This document shows, one piece after another, positions 27,085 through 36,877 of a stretch of 64,000 bases of DNA. The first letter of the stretch is position 1; every line of letters starts with the position of its first letter. The stretch is from assembly GCF_018860965.1 (NCBI RefSeq), contig NZ_JAHKQF010000015.1, positions 682,001 to 746,000 of the forward strand, written 5' to 3'. The DNA comes from Alteromonas sp. C1M14 (GTDB lineage Bacteria; Pseudomonadota; Gammaproteobacteria; Enterobacterales; Alteromonadaceae). Position numbers and translations under genes: made by a program. The notes under the pieces were generated by a model. The model made no database searches, was not told where the DNA came from, and was given only the letters and a program-made list of their open reading frames with translations.

Positions 27085-27675
27085 ATGAAAATACAAAAAC
27101 CGGTTTTTAAGTTTGCTCACCCGACTAGGTGCATACTGCTCAGCCTGCTTACTCTGTTTATAATTAGCGGATGTGCCAGTCGCAATCCACAAGTAGCAAT
27201 CGACCAGAATCAAGATTTCTCGCAACTACATACCTTTTATGTGCGGCCTCCCCTTAACAGTGTTAACCCTCAGATTGAAAGTCAGTTGATCACTGCCATC
27301 ACCGGCATACTGGAACAAAAAGGCTATAGTTCGGTGTCTCAGGATTCTGCAGATATGCAGGTGGGGTTTCAGCCTTCCACCTCCAGCCAAGAAAACGGCA
27401 CTCGTTTAAACCTAGGGTTGGGAACCGGACTATTTGGTCGTTCAGGTGGCATATCTTTGGGCAGTATTTTTAGTATTCCGGTGGGCGAACAAGTTACCGA
27501 CTACCAGGCACTGCAAATTGATGTGGTCACGGGCAATACCTTTATTTACAGTGCCGCAGGCAGTGCAAAGTTATCTTCCCGTGATGCCATTACCGTGCAA
27601 AATAAACTCAATGAACTTATCGACCAATTACTTGAAGACTTCCCCGAGGCAACCTACGTCGAGCCCTATCAATAA
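27085..27675 (+). CDS. DUF4136 lipoprotein
   Basis: This 196-residue protein has a signal ending in the lipobox IISGC (Cys30) and the DUF4136 pattern: FSQLHTFYVRPP, then LITAITGILEQKGYSSV and DMQVGFQPSTSS, and a C-terminal helix ending DQLLEDFPEA. The middle is glycine-rich (residues 110-130). The family is widespread and of unknown function in the envelope. It stands alone, between divergent ABC genes and the cobalamin riboswitch. Confidence 0.82.
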   Translation: MKIQKPVFKFAHPTRCILLSLLTLFIISGCASRNPQVAIDQNQDFSQLHTFYVRPPLNSVNPQIESQLITAITGILEQKGYSSVSQDSADMQVGFQPSTSSQENGTRLNLGLGTGLFGRSGGISLGSIFSIPVGEQVTDYQALQIDVVTGNTFIYSAAGSAKLSSRDAITVQNKLNELIDQLLEDFPEATYVEPYQ

Positions 27676-28066
27676 GAGCATCAACATGAAATAGTTTAGG
27701 TGTGCGCAACCTCACCTGTGGATATTGACGCCCTAGGGAAAAAATACGATGTCACGGTAACAAAAAATTGGTAGACTCGCGGCCATTGTGATGGGGTTTC
27801 GTAGACGCAAAAGTGTTACGAATTAAATGGGAATCTGGTGAAAATCCAGAGCTGTACCCGCAACTGTATTCGCCCAATCAGCATTGCTGAACGCGAAAGT
27901 CAGATACCAGCCGCATCACGCAGAATGTTTAACTTCGTGCGGGAAAACACGAAGAATGTGTACCCCTTATTACCGGCTATTCGGGAACGGTATACCTTCT
28001 TTGAAAGCGTTAATCTACGCTGCTGTTATCCCCCACATCACAAAGAATGAATGCGGTATCCATACC
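27676..28066 (+). other. Long 5' leader of the cobalamin operon
   Basis: This 391-base stretch holds a cobalamin riboswitch (27788-27919) and a following possible hairpin (arms near 27932-27938 and 27949-27955) that may be part of the expression platform. The start codon of btuD follows at 28067. Apparent open frames in it are riboswitch sequence, not genes. Confidence 0.75.
27788..27919 (+). ncRNA. Cobalamin riboswitch 1 (controls btuD-cobD operon)
   Basis: The conserved B12-box parts are visible: GGGAA followed by GGTGAAAATCC, then GCTG and CCCGCAACTGT, and finally AGTCAGATACCAGCC. A closing P1 helix can be drawn between GTGATG (27788-27793) and CATCAC (27914-27919). It lies about 150 bases before btuD. 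High adenosylcobalamin is expected to lower expression of the downstream uptake and salvage genes. Confidence 0.92.
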
Positions 28067-28885
28067 ATGTCAACTGGATTGGCGCTCAAAGCCACAAGCC
28101 TAAAAATCAATCATATTGCTATTTTAAGCGATATCACAATTCACTTTCCATTAGGCAAGTTCTATGGCGTATTGGGGCCTAACGGTGCCGGAAAAACCAG
28201 CTTGTTAAAGCTCATTTCCGGTCAGCAATTCGCTGAGGGTGAGATCCGCTGGCAAGGGCGCAAGCTCAGTGATTATTCGCCACAACAATTAGCCCAGCAA
28301 ATTGCGGTAGTTAATCAGGTTAACGATACGGTTTTTGCCCTCACCACTCAACAGGTGGTGACCATGGGACTGCTGCCCCATAAGGGGCTTTTATCTCGTT
28401 ATACAGATGCCGATAAAATAAACGTTGAACAGGCCCTTAAAGATGTAGGCTTGGCAGACAAAAGTCATCAGCATTTCAGTGCCCTATCTGGGGGAGAGCA
28501 ACAACGCTGCCTCATTGCCCGTGCCTTAGTACAGGGGGCTCCCTTGCTCATTCTCGATGAGCCCGTGAATCATTTGGATGTATATTACCAACACCAGATC
28601 CTCCACCTCCTTCATCAATTGTGCCTACAGCAAGGTAAAACGGTTATTGTCAGTTTGCATGATCTTAACCTCGCGGCGGCCTATTGCGATCAGATCACCT
28701 TGCTAAATCATGGCAAATGCTTGGCCCATGGCAGCCCCAGTGAGGTGTTTCGTCCAGACCTGCTAAGCGCCACCTTTAATTTGCCCTGCAAAGTCCATAC
28801 TACCGAGCAAGCTTGTGGCATACGGGTTGAATTTATTCCGCCCATTAGCGAATACCAGCAAAGCCACACAGGTCAACAACCATGA
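28067..28885 (+). CDS. btuD: Vitamin B12 ABC transporter ATPase
   Basis: This 272-residue ATPase has Walker A GPNGAGKTS near residue 39, signature LSGGEQQRCLIARAL near 140, Walker B LLILDEPVNHLD near 160 and the switch His in VSLHDLN. It belongs to the FecE/BtuD/HmuV branch. The ATG at 28067 was chosen because the frame upstream of it is riboswitch leader. It overlaps the permease gene by 4 bases. The riboswitch and cob context make cobalamin the substrate rather than heme or siderophore. Confidence 0.92.
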   Translation: MSTGLALKATSLKINHIAILSDITIHFPLGKFYGVLGPNGAGKTSLLKLISGQQFAEGEIRWQGRKLSDYSPQQLAQQIAVVNQVNDTVFALTTQQVVTMGLLPHKGLLSRYTDADKINVEQALKDVGLADKSHQHFSALSGGEQQRCLIARALVQGAPLLILDEPVNHLDVYYQHQILHLLHQLCLQQGKTVIVSLHDLNLAAAYCDQITLLNHGKCLAHGSPSEVFRPDLLSATFNLPCKVHTTEQACGIRVEFIPPISEYQQSHTGQQP

Positions 28886-29892
28886 ACAAGAAATGGGCTT
28901 TATTGATCGTTTTGGCCATATCGGCCCCCTTATGCTCCATCTTTTTTGGCGCCGCCACCTTGCCGCCAGAAACCTTATATCAATGCGTGGTTTCCCAATG
29001 TACCGATCCCATCGATAACGCCATTTTATGGGATATCCGGTTTCCCCGGGTCATTGTGGGGTTTCTTGTGGGAGCAGGGTTATCGGTGGCAGGCGCCACC
29101 TTACAAAATATTACCCGTAATGGGCTGGCTGATCCCTACCTCTTTGGTGTGGTGGCCGGCGCGGGGCTAGGGGCCAGTGTGGCCACCTTACTTTTTAACA
29201 GCGATCTAGGCATGAGTTGGGGGTTACCCTCTGGGTTCTACACCATGGCATTGCCCGGCTCTGCCCTCATTGGCGCTATCTTCGCCGTGCTCCTTGTGCA
29301 AGTGCTATCCCACACCACTTTTGGGCGACGTATGGAACACATGCTGTTAGCCGGCGTGGCCGTCTCCTTCATGCTAAGTGCGTTAAGTCAGTTTTTGCTA
29401 TTTGTTGGCGACCCCTTTGCTGCCAATCAAGTGGTATTTTGGCTTATGGGCAGCCTTGCCCGGGTAGAGGGCTGGTATGCCGGCGTCATGCTGGTAATCG
29501 TCCTGGTAAGTATCTTCATTCTTTATCTTTACGGTCCACAATTAGACGCCTTGCTACTGGGTGACGATAATGCCAAAACCTTAGGCGTCAATGTGACCCG
29601 TATGCGGGTACTCAGTTTATTGGTTTGCGCCGTATTAACCGCTGCCATTGTGGCATATTGCGGTGGCATCGGATTTGTCGGACTGATGATCCCTCATATC
29701 ATCCGTCACTGGTTGGGCGTGACCAGCCGTATTCTATTTTTAGGCAGCGCATTATTAGGCGGTTGCTTTATGGTATGGGTAGATGTATTTGCTCGTTCCG
29801 CCTTTACGGGCCGGGAAATCCCCATCGGGATCATCACCTCTGCCATCGGCAGTGTGTTTTTCTTGCTCGCCATGCGCCAACGTCAATCCTAA
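28882..29892 (+). CDS. btuC: Vitamin B12 ABC transporter permease
   Basis: The 336-residue permease has about ten hydrophobic segments and the FecCD/BtuC hallmarks: IRFPRVIVGFLVGAGLSVAGATLQNITRNGLADPYLFGV near the N-terminus and GGIGFVGLMIPHIIRHWLG near residue 250. It starts within the end of btuD (ATGA overlap). It transports cobalamin or cobinamide across the inner membrane with BtuD and the binding protein encoded at 35009-35887. Confidence 0.92.
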   Translation: MNKKWALLIVLAISAPLCSIFFGAATLPPETLYQCVVSQCTDPIDNAILWDIRFPRVIVGFLVGAGLSVAGATLQNITRNGLADPYLFGVVAGAGLGASVATLLFNSDLGMSWGLPSGFYTMALPGSALIGAIFAVLLVQVLSHTTFGRRMEHMLLAGVAVSFMLSALSQFLLFVGDPFAANQVVFWLMGSLARVEGWYAGVMLVIVLVSIFILYLYGPQLDALLLGDDNAKTLGVNVTRMRVLSLLVCAVLTAAIVAYCGGIGFVGLMIPHIIRHWLGVTSRILFLGSALLGGCFMVWVDVFARSAFTGREIPIGIITSAIGSVFFLLAMRQRQS

Positions 29893-29904
29893 AAGGTGAA
29901 AAAC

Positions 29905-30978
29905 ATGTCATTATTTGATGCAAAACGCTGGTCTATCTCTGCGCTCAATCTTGCGGCCGTTGCCACTATCCAAGATCATATTGATAAAAAAACCAAACCT
30001 GTCGGCGCCCTTGGCCAGCTCGAAGAAGTGGCAAAACAAATCGCATTAACCCAATGGCAGGGCCATATACGCCCTATCACCGTCAGCAAGCCAACCATCA
30101 TTGTGTTTGCCGCCGACCATGGCATTGCCAAACACAACGTCAGTATTGCCCCTCAAGCAGTAACACGGCAAATGGTAGAAAATTTTCTTGCCGGTGGCGC
30201 TGCCATTAATTGTTTTTGTCAGGCCAACCATCTGACGTTAACGGTGGTGGATGCTGGCATACTCACCCCCATTTTGAGTGAGGATCCCAGCTTCATCAGT
30301 AAGCGGCTGGGCCCGGGCAGCGAAGATATGTCCGAAACGCCGGCAATGACTCCTGAGCAAAGCGAAAACGCCCTGTTATACGGCGCTCAAATTGCCCAAC
30401 AACACATTGCAGCAGGCAGCGAGGTGATCGGGTTTGGTGAAATGGGGATCGGCAATACCAGCATGGCTTCAGCGTTGGTCAGCGCACTCACCGGCCAACC
30501 CGTCAATGATTTGGTGGGTAGCGGAACCGGTATTAATGTTAAACAACTGGCATTAAAGTACGCCTTATTGCAAAAGACCCTTGCCCGAGTAGAAGACCAG
30601 TGTCAATCCTTACCCTTACCTCCGGCCTTGGCTTTACAGCAAACGGGCGGGTTTGAAGTAGGCCAGATAGCCGGTGCCATGCTCGCCACGGCTCAAGCAG
30701 GAAAGCTTATTTTAGTCGATGGTTTTATTGTGAGTAGCGCAGCATTGCTGGCAGTAAAGATTTGCCCTGCCGTCAAAGACTATATGATCTTCTGTCATCA
30801 ATCCGCCGAACAAGGCCATCAACAGGTTTTAAACTACTTAGACGCCAAACCGTTATTGAATATTGGTTTGCGCTTAGGGGAAGGCACCGGTGCTGCGGTA
30901 GCGTTCCCCCTATTAACCGCTGCGCAAGCCTTTTATAACCATATGGCGACCTTTGAAAGCGCCCAAGTGGTGTTGTAA
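29905..30978 (+). CDS. cobT: Nicotinate-nucleotide-dimethylbenzimidazole phosphoribosyltransferase
   Basis: This 357-residue enzyme activates the lower-ligand base dimethylbenzimidazole to alpha-ribazole phosphate. KTKPVGALGQLEEVA near the start, the loop FAADHGIAKHNVS, GFGEMGIGNTSMASAL and the C-terminal RLGEGTGAAVAFPLL with the catalytic glutamate are all present. The ATG at 29905 follows an AAAGGTG site; the frame opens 9 bases earlier. It shares a base with cobS (TAATG). Confidence 0.95.
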   Translation: MSLFDAKRWSISALNLAAVATIQDHIDKKTKPVGALGQLEEVAKQIALTQWQGHIRPITVSKPTIIVFAADHGIAKHNVSIAPQAVTRQMVENFLAGGAAINCFCQANHLTLTVVDAGILTPILSEDPSFISKRLGPGSEDMSETPAMTPEQSENALLYGAQIAQQHIAAGSEVIGFGEMGIGNTSMASALVSALTGQPVNDLVGSGTGINVKQLALKYALLQKTLARVEDQCQSLPLPPALALQQTGGFEVGQIAGAMLATAQAGKLILVDGFIVSSAALLAVKICPAVKDYMIFCHQSAEQGHQQVLNYLDAKPLLNIGLRLGEGTGAAVAFPLLTAAQAFYNHMATFESAQVVL

Positions 30979-31766
30979 TGACAGCTCAAATCACACGTTT
31001 TTTACAACATTTTTTACTGGCGATAAGCTTTTTCACCCGTTTACCTGTGGGGCGTTGGGTCACTTACAGCGACCACAAAATGCACCGGGCAGGAGTGCTA
31101 TTTCCCTTAGTAGGTTGGCTACTGGCCCTTATCTTAAGTGTACTTTATACCTCCTTGGCCACGGTGTTTGACCCTGCAATCAGTGTGTTTTTAACGGTGG
31201 TCATCAGTGTATTGCTCACCGGCGCATTTCATGAAGATGGCCTTGCAGATACCGCCGATGCCTTTGGCGGCGGACTTGATCGTCAGCACAAACTGGTGAT
31301 CATGAAAGACAGTCGCTTAGGCACCTACGGCGTGTGCGCCCTCACAGGAGCATTAGTGGGAAAGTGGCTATTGCTGACAATGCTAGCCCAGCACGATAGT
31401 GTGATTGTGGCACTGTGTTTGGCATACCCCCTTTCCCGGGCGTTGGCATTAAGCCATATACAACATCTTCCCTACGCGTCAGAAACAAGCAGTGGAAAGG
31501 CCAGCAAAAGCATGCCTTTTTCCCAGCCATTTACAGCAGCCGCCTTGCTATTTATGTTGCTGTCTGGCGGACTGATGTTATTGGCTTTACCTTGGCAGCT
31601 TAGTGTGTGGGTGATAATGGGGGGTCTGCTCTTGCGACTGCTGCTAAAACAGCGCATGCACAAGCATATACAGGGCTTTACCGGTGATACCTTGGGCGGC
31701 GCCCAGCAACTGCAAGAATTACTCATTTACTTACTGTTCATTGCCTACTTAGGACCCACCTCATGA
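30978..31766 (+). CDS. cobS: Adenosylcobinamide-GDP ribazoletransferase (cobalamin-5'-phosphate synthase)
   Basis: The 262-residue membrane enzyme joins adenosylcobinamide-GDP to alpha-ribazole. It has the metal-binding motif HEDGLADTADAFGGG (about residues 76-90), KDSRLGTYG, and several hydrophobic segments. The C-terminal FTGDTLGGAQQLQEL is also conserved in CobS. It overlaps cobT and cobU at both ends, so it lies in a tightly coupled operon. Confidence 0.95.
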   Translation: MTAQITRFLQHFLLAISFFTRLPVGRWVTYSDHKMHRAGVLFPLVGWLLALILSVLYTSLATVFDPAISVFLTVVISVLLTGAFHEDGLADTADAFGGGLDRQHKLVIMKDSRLGTYGVCALTGALVGKWLLLTMLAQHDSVIVALCLAYPLSRALALSHIQHLPYASETSSGKASKSMPFSQPFTAAALLFMLLSGGLMLLALPWQLSVWVIMGGLLLRLLLKQRMHKHIQGFTGDTLGGAQQLQELLIYLLFIAYLGPTS

Positions 31767-32296
31767 TCCATTTTATTCTCGGTGGCGCCCGTTCTGGCAA
31801 GTCCCGTTATGCACAACAATGGGTGAGCGAACGTTGTCAGCAAACACAGCAAGATGTGACTTATATTGCCACAGCCACGGTTACCGATGCGCAAATGGAA
31901 AAACGCATACAACGCCATCAACAGGACCGGCCTGCCCATTGGAAGCTTATTGAAGCCCCCTATACCCTCCCTCAAGCGGTGGCTACTCACAACAATGACG
32001 ACATTATCCTCATTGATTGCCTAACCCTGTGGCTGAATAATTTACTGTTTAAACACCCCCAACAAGATTTCGACGCCGTGTTTAGCCAACTTACCACGGC
32101 TCTTAAATCACGTACGGGCACCACGGTAGTGGTTTCCAATGAAGTGGGCTTAGGCATTATTCCCATGGGCGAAGTGAGCCGCCAATTTGTGGATCAGGCC
32201 GGTTGGCTCAACCAAGCCATGGCCGCCACCGCAGATAAAGTGACCTTTGTGGCCGCCGGCCTGCCGTTAACCCTCAAACCCCAGCCGTCATTATGA
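31763..32296 (+). CDS. cobU: Bifunctional adenosylcobinamide kinase / cobinamide-phosphate guanylyltransferase
   Basis: This 177-residue cytosolic enzyme has P-loop GGARSGKSRYAQ at residues 6-17 and YIATATVTDAQMEKRIQRHQ with the guanylylated histidine region, then LIDCLTLWLNNLL and VVSNEVGLGIIPMGEVSRQFVD. It phosphorylates adenosylcobinamide and then adds GMP. Four-base overlaps with cobS and cobC show coupling. Confidence 0.95.
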   Translation: MIHFILGGARSGKSRYAQQWVSERCQQTQQDVTYIATATVTDAQMEKRIQRHQQDRPAHWKLIEAPYTLPQAVATHNNDDIILIDCLTLWLNNLLFKHPQQDFDAVFSQLTTALKSRTGTTVVVSNEVGLGIIPMGEVSRQFVDQAGWLNQAMAATADKVTFVAAGLPLTLKPQPSL

Positions 32297-32916
32297 ACCG
32301 GATCATTGATTTACTTCGCCATGGTAGCGTAGAGGGTGAACCGGCCCTTTACGGTCGCACCGATGTGCCCCTCAGTCCAAGAGGAAAAGCGCAAATGCTG
32401 GCACACCTACCGGTACTGAAAACCGTGGATAATATTATCAGCTCGCCCCTAATACGCTGTTTATCGGCAGCAGAAGCCATCGGCCACTTAGTAAAAGCAC
32501 CGGTTAACCCGTTACCGTCGCTACAAGAATGTGACTTCGGTGAACTCGATGGTGTGCCCTTTGATCATCTGCAATCTCAGTGGCCCCTTCTCGAAGCCTT
32601 TTGGCAACAACCCGCTAAAGCCACCTTGCCGCAAGCAGAATCATTGCCCCTTTTTCATGAACGGGTGCTCAACGGCTGGCAGCAAATTCTCTCACAAGAT
32701 GGTAAGCACCTGTTGGTGGTTAGTCACGGCGGGGCTATTCGCCAGATTTTAGCCCACTTATTGGGGATCAATTGGACACAACCCGCCCTTTATCAGCAAC
32801 TGGCCATCGGATACGGCAGTCGAACCCGTATTACCATTGACGATCACCCTAATGCCCTTCCCGTTGTTCGATATATTGGGCTAGAAGGTAACGAGGCGCC
32901 CAGCAATGACGCATAA
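32293..32916 (+). CDS. cobC: Alpha-ribazole phosphatase (histidine phosphatase family)
   Basis: The 207-residue protein has [22 protein letters not shown], which carries the RHG phosphohistidine motif, then the ECDFGELDG segment, and [14 protein letters not shown] with the second catalytic histidine. It dephosphorylates alpha-ribazole phosphate or cobalamin phosphate. General phosphoglycerate-mutase-like enzymes look similar, but the position between cobU and cobQ supports CobC. Confidence 0.9.
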   Translation: MNRIIDLLRHGSVEGEPALYGRTDVPLSPRGKAQMLAHLPVLKTVDNIISSPLIRCLSAAEAIGHLVKAPVNPLPSLQECDFGELDGVPFDHLQSQWPLLEAFWQQPAKATLPQAESLPLFHERVLNGWQQILSQDGKHLLVVSHGGAIRQILAHLLGINWTQPALYQQLAIGYGSRTRITIDDHPNALPVVRYIGLEGNEAPSNDA

Positions 32917-34396
32917 ACCGGTTTGCTCAACTCTGATGGTGCAAGGCACCTCTTCCGATGCAGGAAAAAGCATGCTGGTGGCGGCTTTGTGTCGCTGCTT
33001 GCACAATCGAGGGCGACAAGTTGCCCCGTTTAAACCGCAAAATATGGCATTAAATAGTGCGGTGACAGCGGACGGCGGAGAAATAGGCCGTGCCCAAGCG
33101 GTGCAAGCCTTGGCGGCAAAGGTACCGGCCCACACGGATATGAACCCCATTTTGCTAAAGCCCAACTCCGATACCGGAGCCCAGGTGATTGTGCACGGTA
33201 AAAGTATCGGCAATATGCACGCCACACCCTATCACCAATATAAAACGGTGGCCATGGCCGCCGTATTAGCCTCTTATGAAAGACTCGCTAAGCAATTTGA
33301 TGCCATTATCGTAGAAGGGGCAGGAAGCCCTGCAGAAATTAATTTACGGGACAGGGACATTGCCAATATGGGGTTTGCGGAAGCGGTGGACTGCCCGGTG
33401 ATCCTTGTTGCCGATATTGATCGGGGCGGCGTATTTGCCCAGCTTGTCGGCACACTGGCCTTGCTATCCGAGTCTGAACAACAACGGGTTGTGGGGTTTG
33501 TGATCAACAAATTTCGCGGTGATCTTGCCTTATTAACCCCAGGTATCGAGTGGTTAGAGAACAAAACTGGCAAGCCAGTTTTAGGGGTTCTGCCCTATTT
33601 GCACAACTTACAATTAGCTGCTGAAGATGCCATCTGCGCCACCCAGAATCTCACCGCCCAAGAAAACATGATTAACGTGGCGGTGCCGGTATTTAGCCGT
33701 ATCAGTAATCATACTGACTTTGATATGTTGCGCACCCATCCGCAAATTAATCTGCAATTTATTGCCCAGAACGCCCCTTTGCCCGCCTGTGATCTGATTA
33801 TTTTACCGGGCAGCAAAAACGTGCGCGCCGATCTTCGACTGCTTGAACAAACCGGCTGGCAAAAGGATATTCAACGCCATTTACGTTACGGCGGAAAGGT
33901 ATTGGGGATCTGTGGCGGCTATCAGATGCTAGGCGAAAAAATTCATGACCCCAACGGCGTTGAAAGTCAACCAGGAACAAGTTGCGGGTTAGGTTACTTA
34001 CCTATCGACACCACCCTAACCCCCAGCAAACAACTAACCAATGATCGGGGCACCTTGTGTCTAGGTCACGCAAAGGACATAGGCGTATCTGGATACCAGA
34101 TCCACGCCGGCGTCAGTACCTATACAAGTACGCCACGGCCATTTTGTCGTTTATCAGACGGCACCTTAGACGGCGCGGTCAGTCTAGATGACCAGATAGC
34201 AGGAACCTATTTACATGGCGTGTTTGATCAGGCCGACACCCTTAAGCATATTTTACGCTGGGCGGGCGTCGATACCCACCTTGTGGCCGACTATGAGCAA
34301 CAGCAGGAACAAGAAATTGTCCGTCTGGCACAAATGTGTGAAGAACATCTTTCATGGCAAAAAGTACTGCCCTACCTCACCCCAACCCAACAATGA
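32906..34396 (+). CDS. cobQ: Cobyric acid synthase (glutamine-dependent amidase)
   Basis: This 496-residue enzyme has an N-terminal ATPase domain ([19 protein letters not shown], then [23 protein letters not shown]) and a C-terminal glutaminase domain with [10 protein letters not shown] (nucleophile Cys near residue 338) and YLHGVFD (histidine). It amidates the b, d, e and g side chains of adenosylcobyrinic acid diamide. It overlaps cobC by 11 bases. Its presence without corrin ring genes in this window is discussed as a finding. Confidence 0.95.
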   Translation: MTHKPVCSTLMVQGTSSDAGKSMLVAALCRCLHNRGRQVAPFKPQNMALNSAVTADGGEIGRAQAVQALAAKVPAHTDMNPILLKPNSDTGAQVIVHGKSIGNMHATPYHQYKTVAMAAVLASYERLAKQFDAIIVEGAGSPAEINLRDRDIANMGFAEAVDCPVILVADIDRGGVFAQLVGTLALLSESEQQRVVGFVINKFRGDLALLTPGIEWLENKTGKPVLGVLPYLHNLQLAAEDAICATQNLTAQENMINVAVPVFSRISNHTDFDMLRTHPQINLQFIAQNAPLPACDLIILPGSKNVRADLRLLEQTGWQKDIQRHLRYGGKVLGICGGYQMLGEKIHDPNGVESQPGTSCGLGYLPIDTTLTPSKQLTNDRGTLCLGHAKDIGVSGYQIHAGVSTYTSTPRPFCRLSDGTLDGAVSLDDQIAGTYLHGVFDQADTLKHILRWAGVDTHLVADYEQQQEQEIVRLAQMCEEHLSWQKVLPYLTPTQQ

Positions 34397-34412
34397 CATT
34401 GCAGGAGCTAGC

Positions 34413-35012
34413 ATGAGCGAACACGACAAGCAAAAACACAAAAAGCGGATGGAAGCCCAAAAGGCACGTATTGATGAACGTGTGTCCCAAGCCCAAGAAG
34501 AACGGGGGATCATCATTGTTATCACTGGAAACGGCAAGGGCAAGTCTACGTCTGGATTTGGTACGGTAACCCGGGCCGTTGGCCATGGTTTACACGCCGC
34601 CGTAGTACAGTTTGTTAAGGGCACCTGGCCCTGTGGTGAGCGCGACCTGCTGCTTAAGCACGATGTGCCTTTTCATGTTATGGGAACGGGCTTTACTTGG
34701 GAAACCCAGGATAAAGACACCGACATTAAAGCGGCTACTACCGCTTGGGCACAGGCGAAAGCTTGGCTACAAGATGACAGTATCGATCTGGTGCTGCTGG
34801 ATGAAATTACCTATATGCTTAGCTATAAATATTTGGATCTTGATGACGTGGTTTCCACCTTGCTCAATCGTCCGAAAAATCAAAGTGTGATCGTAACTGG
34901 TCGCGCCTGTCACCGAGCTGTTATTGATATTGCTGACACAGTCAGTGAAGTGCGCCCACAAAAACATGCGTTTGAAGCGGGTATAAAAGCGCAAAAAGGG
35001 ATCGATTGGTGA
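34413..35012 (+). CDS. cobO: Cob(I)yrinic acid a,c-diamide adenosyltransferase (CobA/CobO/BtuR type)
   Basis: The 199-residue protein has the P-loop GNGKGKSTSGFGTVTRAVGHG and VQFVKGTWPCGERDLL, then VLLDEITYML and GRACHRAVIDIADTVSEV, all marks of the CobA/CobO family. It adenosylates reduced corrinoids. The ATG at 34413 follows GCAGGAG; the open frame extends upstream into cobQ but that part is a shadow. BtuR is an alternative name for the same enzyme. Confidence 0.94.
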   Translation: MSEHDKQKHKKRMEAQKARIDERVSQAQEERGIIIVITGNGKGKSTSGFGTVTRAVGHGLHAAVVQFVKGTWPCGERDLLLKHDVPFHVMGTGFTWETQDKDTDIKAATTAWAQAKAWLQDDSIDLVLLDEITYMLSYKYLDLDDVVSTLLNRPKNQSVIVTGRACHRAVIDIADTVSEVRPQKHAFEAGIKAQKGIDW

Positions 35013-35887
35013 GAATTACAACAGGGTTAATGTTAGCGTTTATCTTGTCGTTATCTTGTGCCGTGTCGCAAGCACAAGATATCTCCAACGATGACAAACA
35101 AAAACGACGGCTGGTGGTTCTCGCGCCTCACTTAGTGGAATCCATGTTTGCCATTGGCGCAGGAGAACAGATTGTGGCCACCACCACCCATTCTGATTAT
35201 CCAGAACAGGCCAAATCCATTCCCCAAATTGGTAATTACGCCCGTTTGCAGATAGAGAAGATCTTGCAATTGCGACCCGATATTGTGGTTGCCTGGCGTA
35301 CGGGTAATCCAGCCGAAGATCTGCTACGTCTTGAAAAATATAAGATGCCGGTGGTGTATACCCAACCAACCCAATTAGAAGATGTGGCCAAAGAAATTAA
35401 ATTGCTAGGTGAATTAACCGGGCGACAAGACAAAGCCAATGAAGTGGCCGATGCTTATCTTCAACGCCTCAATCACCTTAAAGCCGAGTACCAGGCCAAA
35501 CAGCCGGTCACCGTGTTTTATGAATTATGGTCTCGCCCCCTTCGCACCGTCGCTGGGAGTTCTTGGTTACAACAACAAATCAGTGCCTGCGGGGCCACCA
35601 ATATTTACCGTGATTTAGCTGAGGATTATCCCCAGGTGAGTCTTGAAGATGTGCTGGCGAAACAACCTCAGATAATTATTCAGCCGTCAAAGCATGGCCA
35701 AAGCCAACCCGATGCCATCAACTGGCAAACTTGGCCGCAAATTCCAGCAGTTACCAATGATTTTATTCTTCAACCTAATGCTGACAAGGTACATCGCATG
35801 ACGACTCGTATGCTCGATGAGCTGGAATTGATGTGTCGCCAAATTGATCAGGCTCGGCAGTTTTATCAGCAGCAGCCTAATGACTGA
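35009..35887 (+). CDS. btuF: Periplasmic cobalamin-binding protein
   Basis: This 292-residue protein is translated from a GTG that overlaps the cobO stop (GTGA), with an AAAGGG site 8 bases upstream. It has a signal peptide (to about residue 22, SQAQ) and the BtuF/FhuD fold: RLVVLAPHLVESMFAIGAGEQIVATTTHSDYPEQAKSIPQIGNY and the second-lobe SLEDVLAKQPQIII. It delivers cobalamin to BtuCD, which is encoded 6 kb upstream in the same operon. Confidence 0.9.
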   Translation: MRITTGLMLAFILSLSCAVSQAQDISNDDKQKRRLVVLAPHLVESMFAIGAGEQIVATTTHSDYPEQAKSIPQIGNYARLQIEKILQLRPDIVVAWRTGNPAEDLLRLEKYKMPVVYTQPTQLEDVAKEIKLLGELTGRQDKANEVADAYLQRLNHLKAEYQAKQPVTVFYELWSRPLRTVAGSSWLQQQISACGATNIYRDLAEDYPQVSLEDVLAKQPQIIIQPSKHGQSQPDAINWQTWPQIPAVTNDFILQPNADKVHRMTTRMLDELELMCRQIDQARQFYQQQPND

Positions 35888-35905
35888 TTAAGGAAGAGCC
35901 TTACT

Positions 35906-36877
35906 TTGACCGAGTTTTGCCTAAGCGGCGCCATAATGTTAAGCGCATTACTTCTCGATAGATGGCTAGGAGAGCCAGTGCGACTGCACCCCCTTGTGGG
36001 CTTTGGTCACCTGGCTAATTGGCTGGAAAAGCGGCTCAACGCCCGTAACCTGTCGTCGTTTAATAGCAAGCTAATGGGCGTTGTCGCCCTGTTATGTGCT
36101 GTGGTGCCCATTGTGGGCATAGCGTTTTACCTTGCCCATTGTGTAAAGCTGCCCAATTACCTGAACTACCCCCTCGAGTGCCTTATGTTGTATTTAGCTA
36201 TCGGTCAACGAAGCCTGTATGAACACACCATGCCCATCGCCCGCGCCCTCGCAAAAAACGATCTCCCTACCGCCCGTAAACAGGTGAGCTACATAGTGTC
36301 ACGTGACACACAGCAATTAACGCCAAAAGACATTGCCCGGGCATCGGTGGAATCCATACTGGAAAACGGCCATGATGGGGTTATCGCCAGTTTGTTTTAC
36401 TACCTTGTCGGTGGGGTACCCCTGGTGGTATTGCACCGGCTCATTAACACCCTTGATGCCATGTGGGGATATAAAAATAGCCGCTTTATTAATTTTGGCT
36501 GGGCGGCAGCCCGTTTTGATGATGTGATGGGCTGGCCGTCAGGCAAGGTCACCGCGTTGTTATATATTCTGCATAAACGTCCCATTGGCGCACAATGGGC
36601 GGCCTGGCATTTATCTCGTCATCAGGCTAGCCACTATAAAAGCCTGAATGGCGGTATGGTAATGGCAGCCGGGGCCAATACCTTAGGTTTATGTCTTGGC
36701 GGTGAAAACGCCACTTATGATGGCCGCACAGTTCACGCTCCCCTGTTAGGTGAAGGTCGTGAAGTGTGCCCTAGTGATATCATGGCAAGCCTAGCGCTAC
36801 TGAAAAGGACAAGCCGACAATTTTGTTTGATCACGATGGCCATTGGCGGCCTCGTTTTTCTTGTGAGTATGCTATGA
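35906..36877 (+). CDS. cbiB: Adenosylcobinamide-phosphate synthase (CbiB/CobD)
   Basis: The 323-residue membrane protein starts with LLDRWLGEPVRLHPLVGFGHLANWLEKRLN, typical of CbiB, and has IVSRDTQQLTPKDIARASVESILENGHDGVIASLFYYLVGG, GYKNSRFINFGWAAARFDDV and a last helix. It couples aminopropanol (phosphate) to cobyric acid. The start is TTG at 35906 since no ATG fits before the conserved N-terminus except one at 35936, which lacks a good site. It overlaps the next gene by 4 bases. Confidence 0.92.
   Translation: MTEFCLSGAIMLSALLLDRWLGEPVRLHPLVGFGHLANWLEKRLNARNLSSFNSKLMGVVALLCAVVPIVGIAFYLAHCVKLPNYLNYPLECLMLYLAIGQRSLYEHTMPIARALAKNDLPTARKQVSYIVSRDTQQLTPKDIARASVESILENGHDGVIASLFYYLVGGVPLVVLHRLINTLDAMWGYKNSRFINFGWAAARFDDVMGWPSGKVTALLYILHKRPIGAQWAAWHLSRHQASHYKSLNGGMVMAAGANTLGLCLGGENATYDGRTVHAPLLGEGREVCPSDIMASLALLKRTSRQFCLITMAIGGLVFLVSML

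Noticed and set aside
27838..28050. Open frame of 70 residues before btuD
   Set aside because: It lies in the cobalamin riboswitch and its leader; the conserved bases belong to the RNA fold.
34215..34412. 66 extra N-terminal codons of cobO
   Set aside because: They overlap the end of cobQ and the conserved CobO start is at 34413 with a good ribosome binding site.
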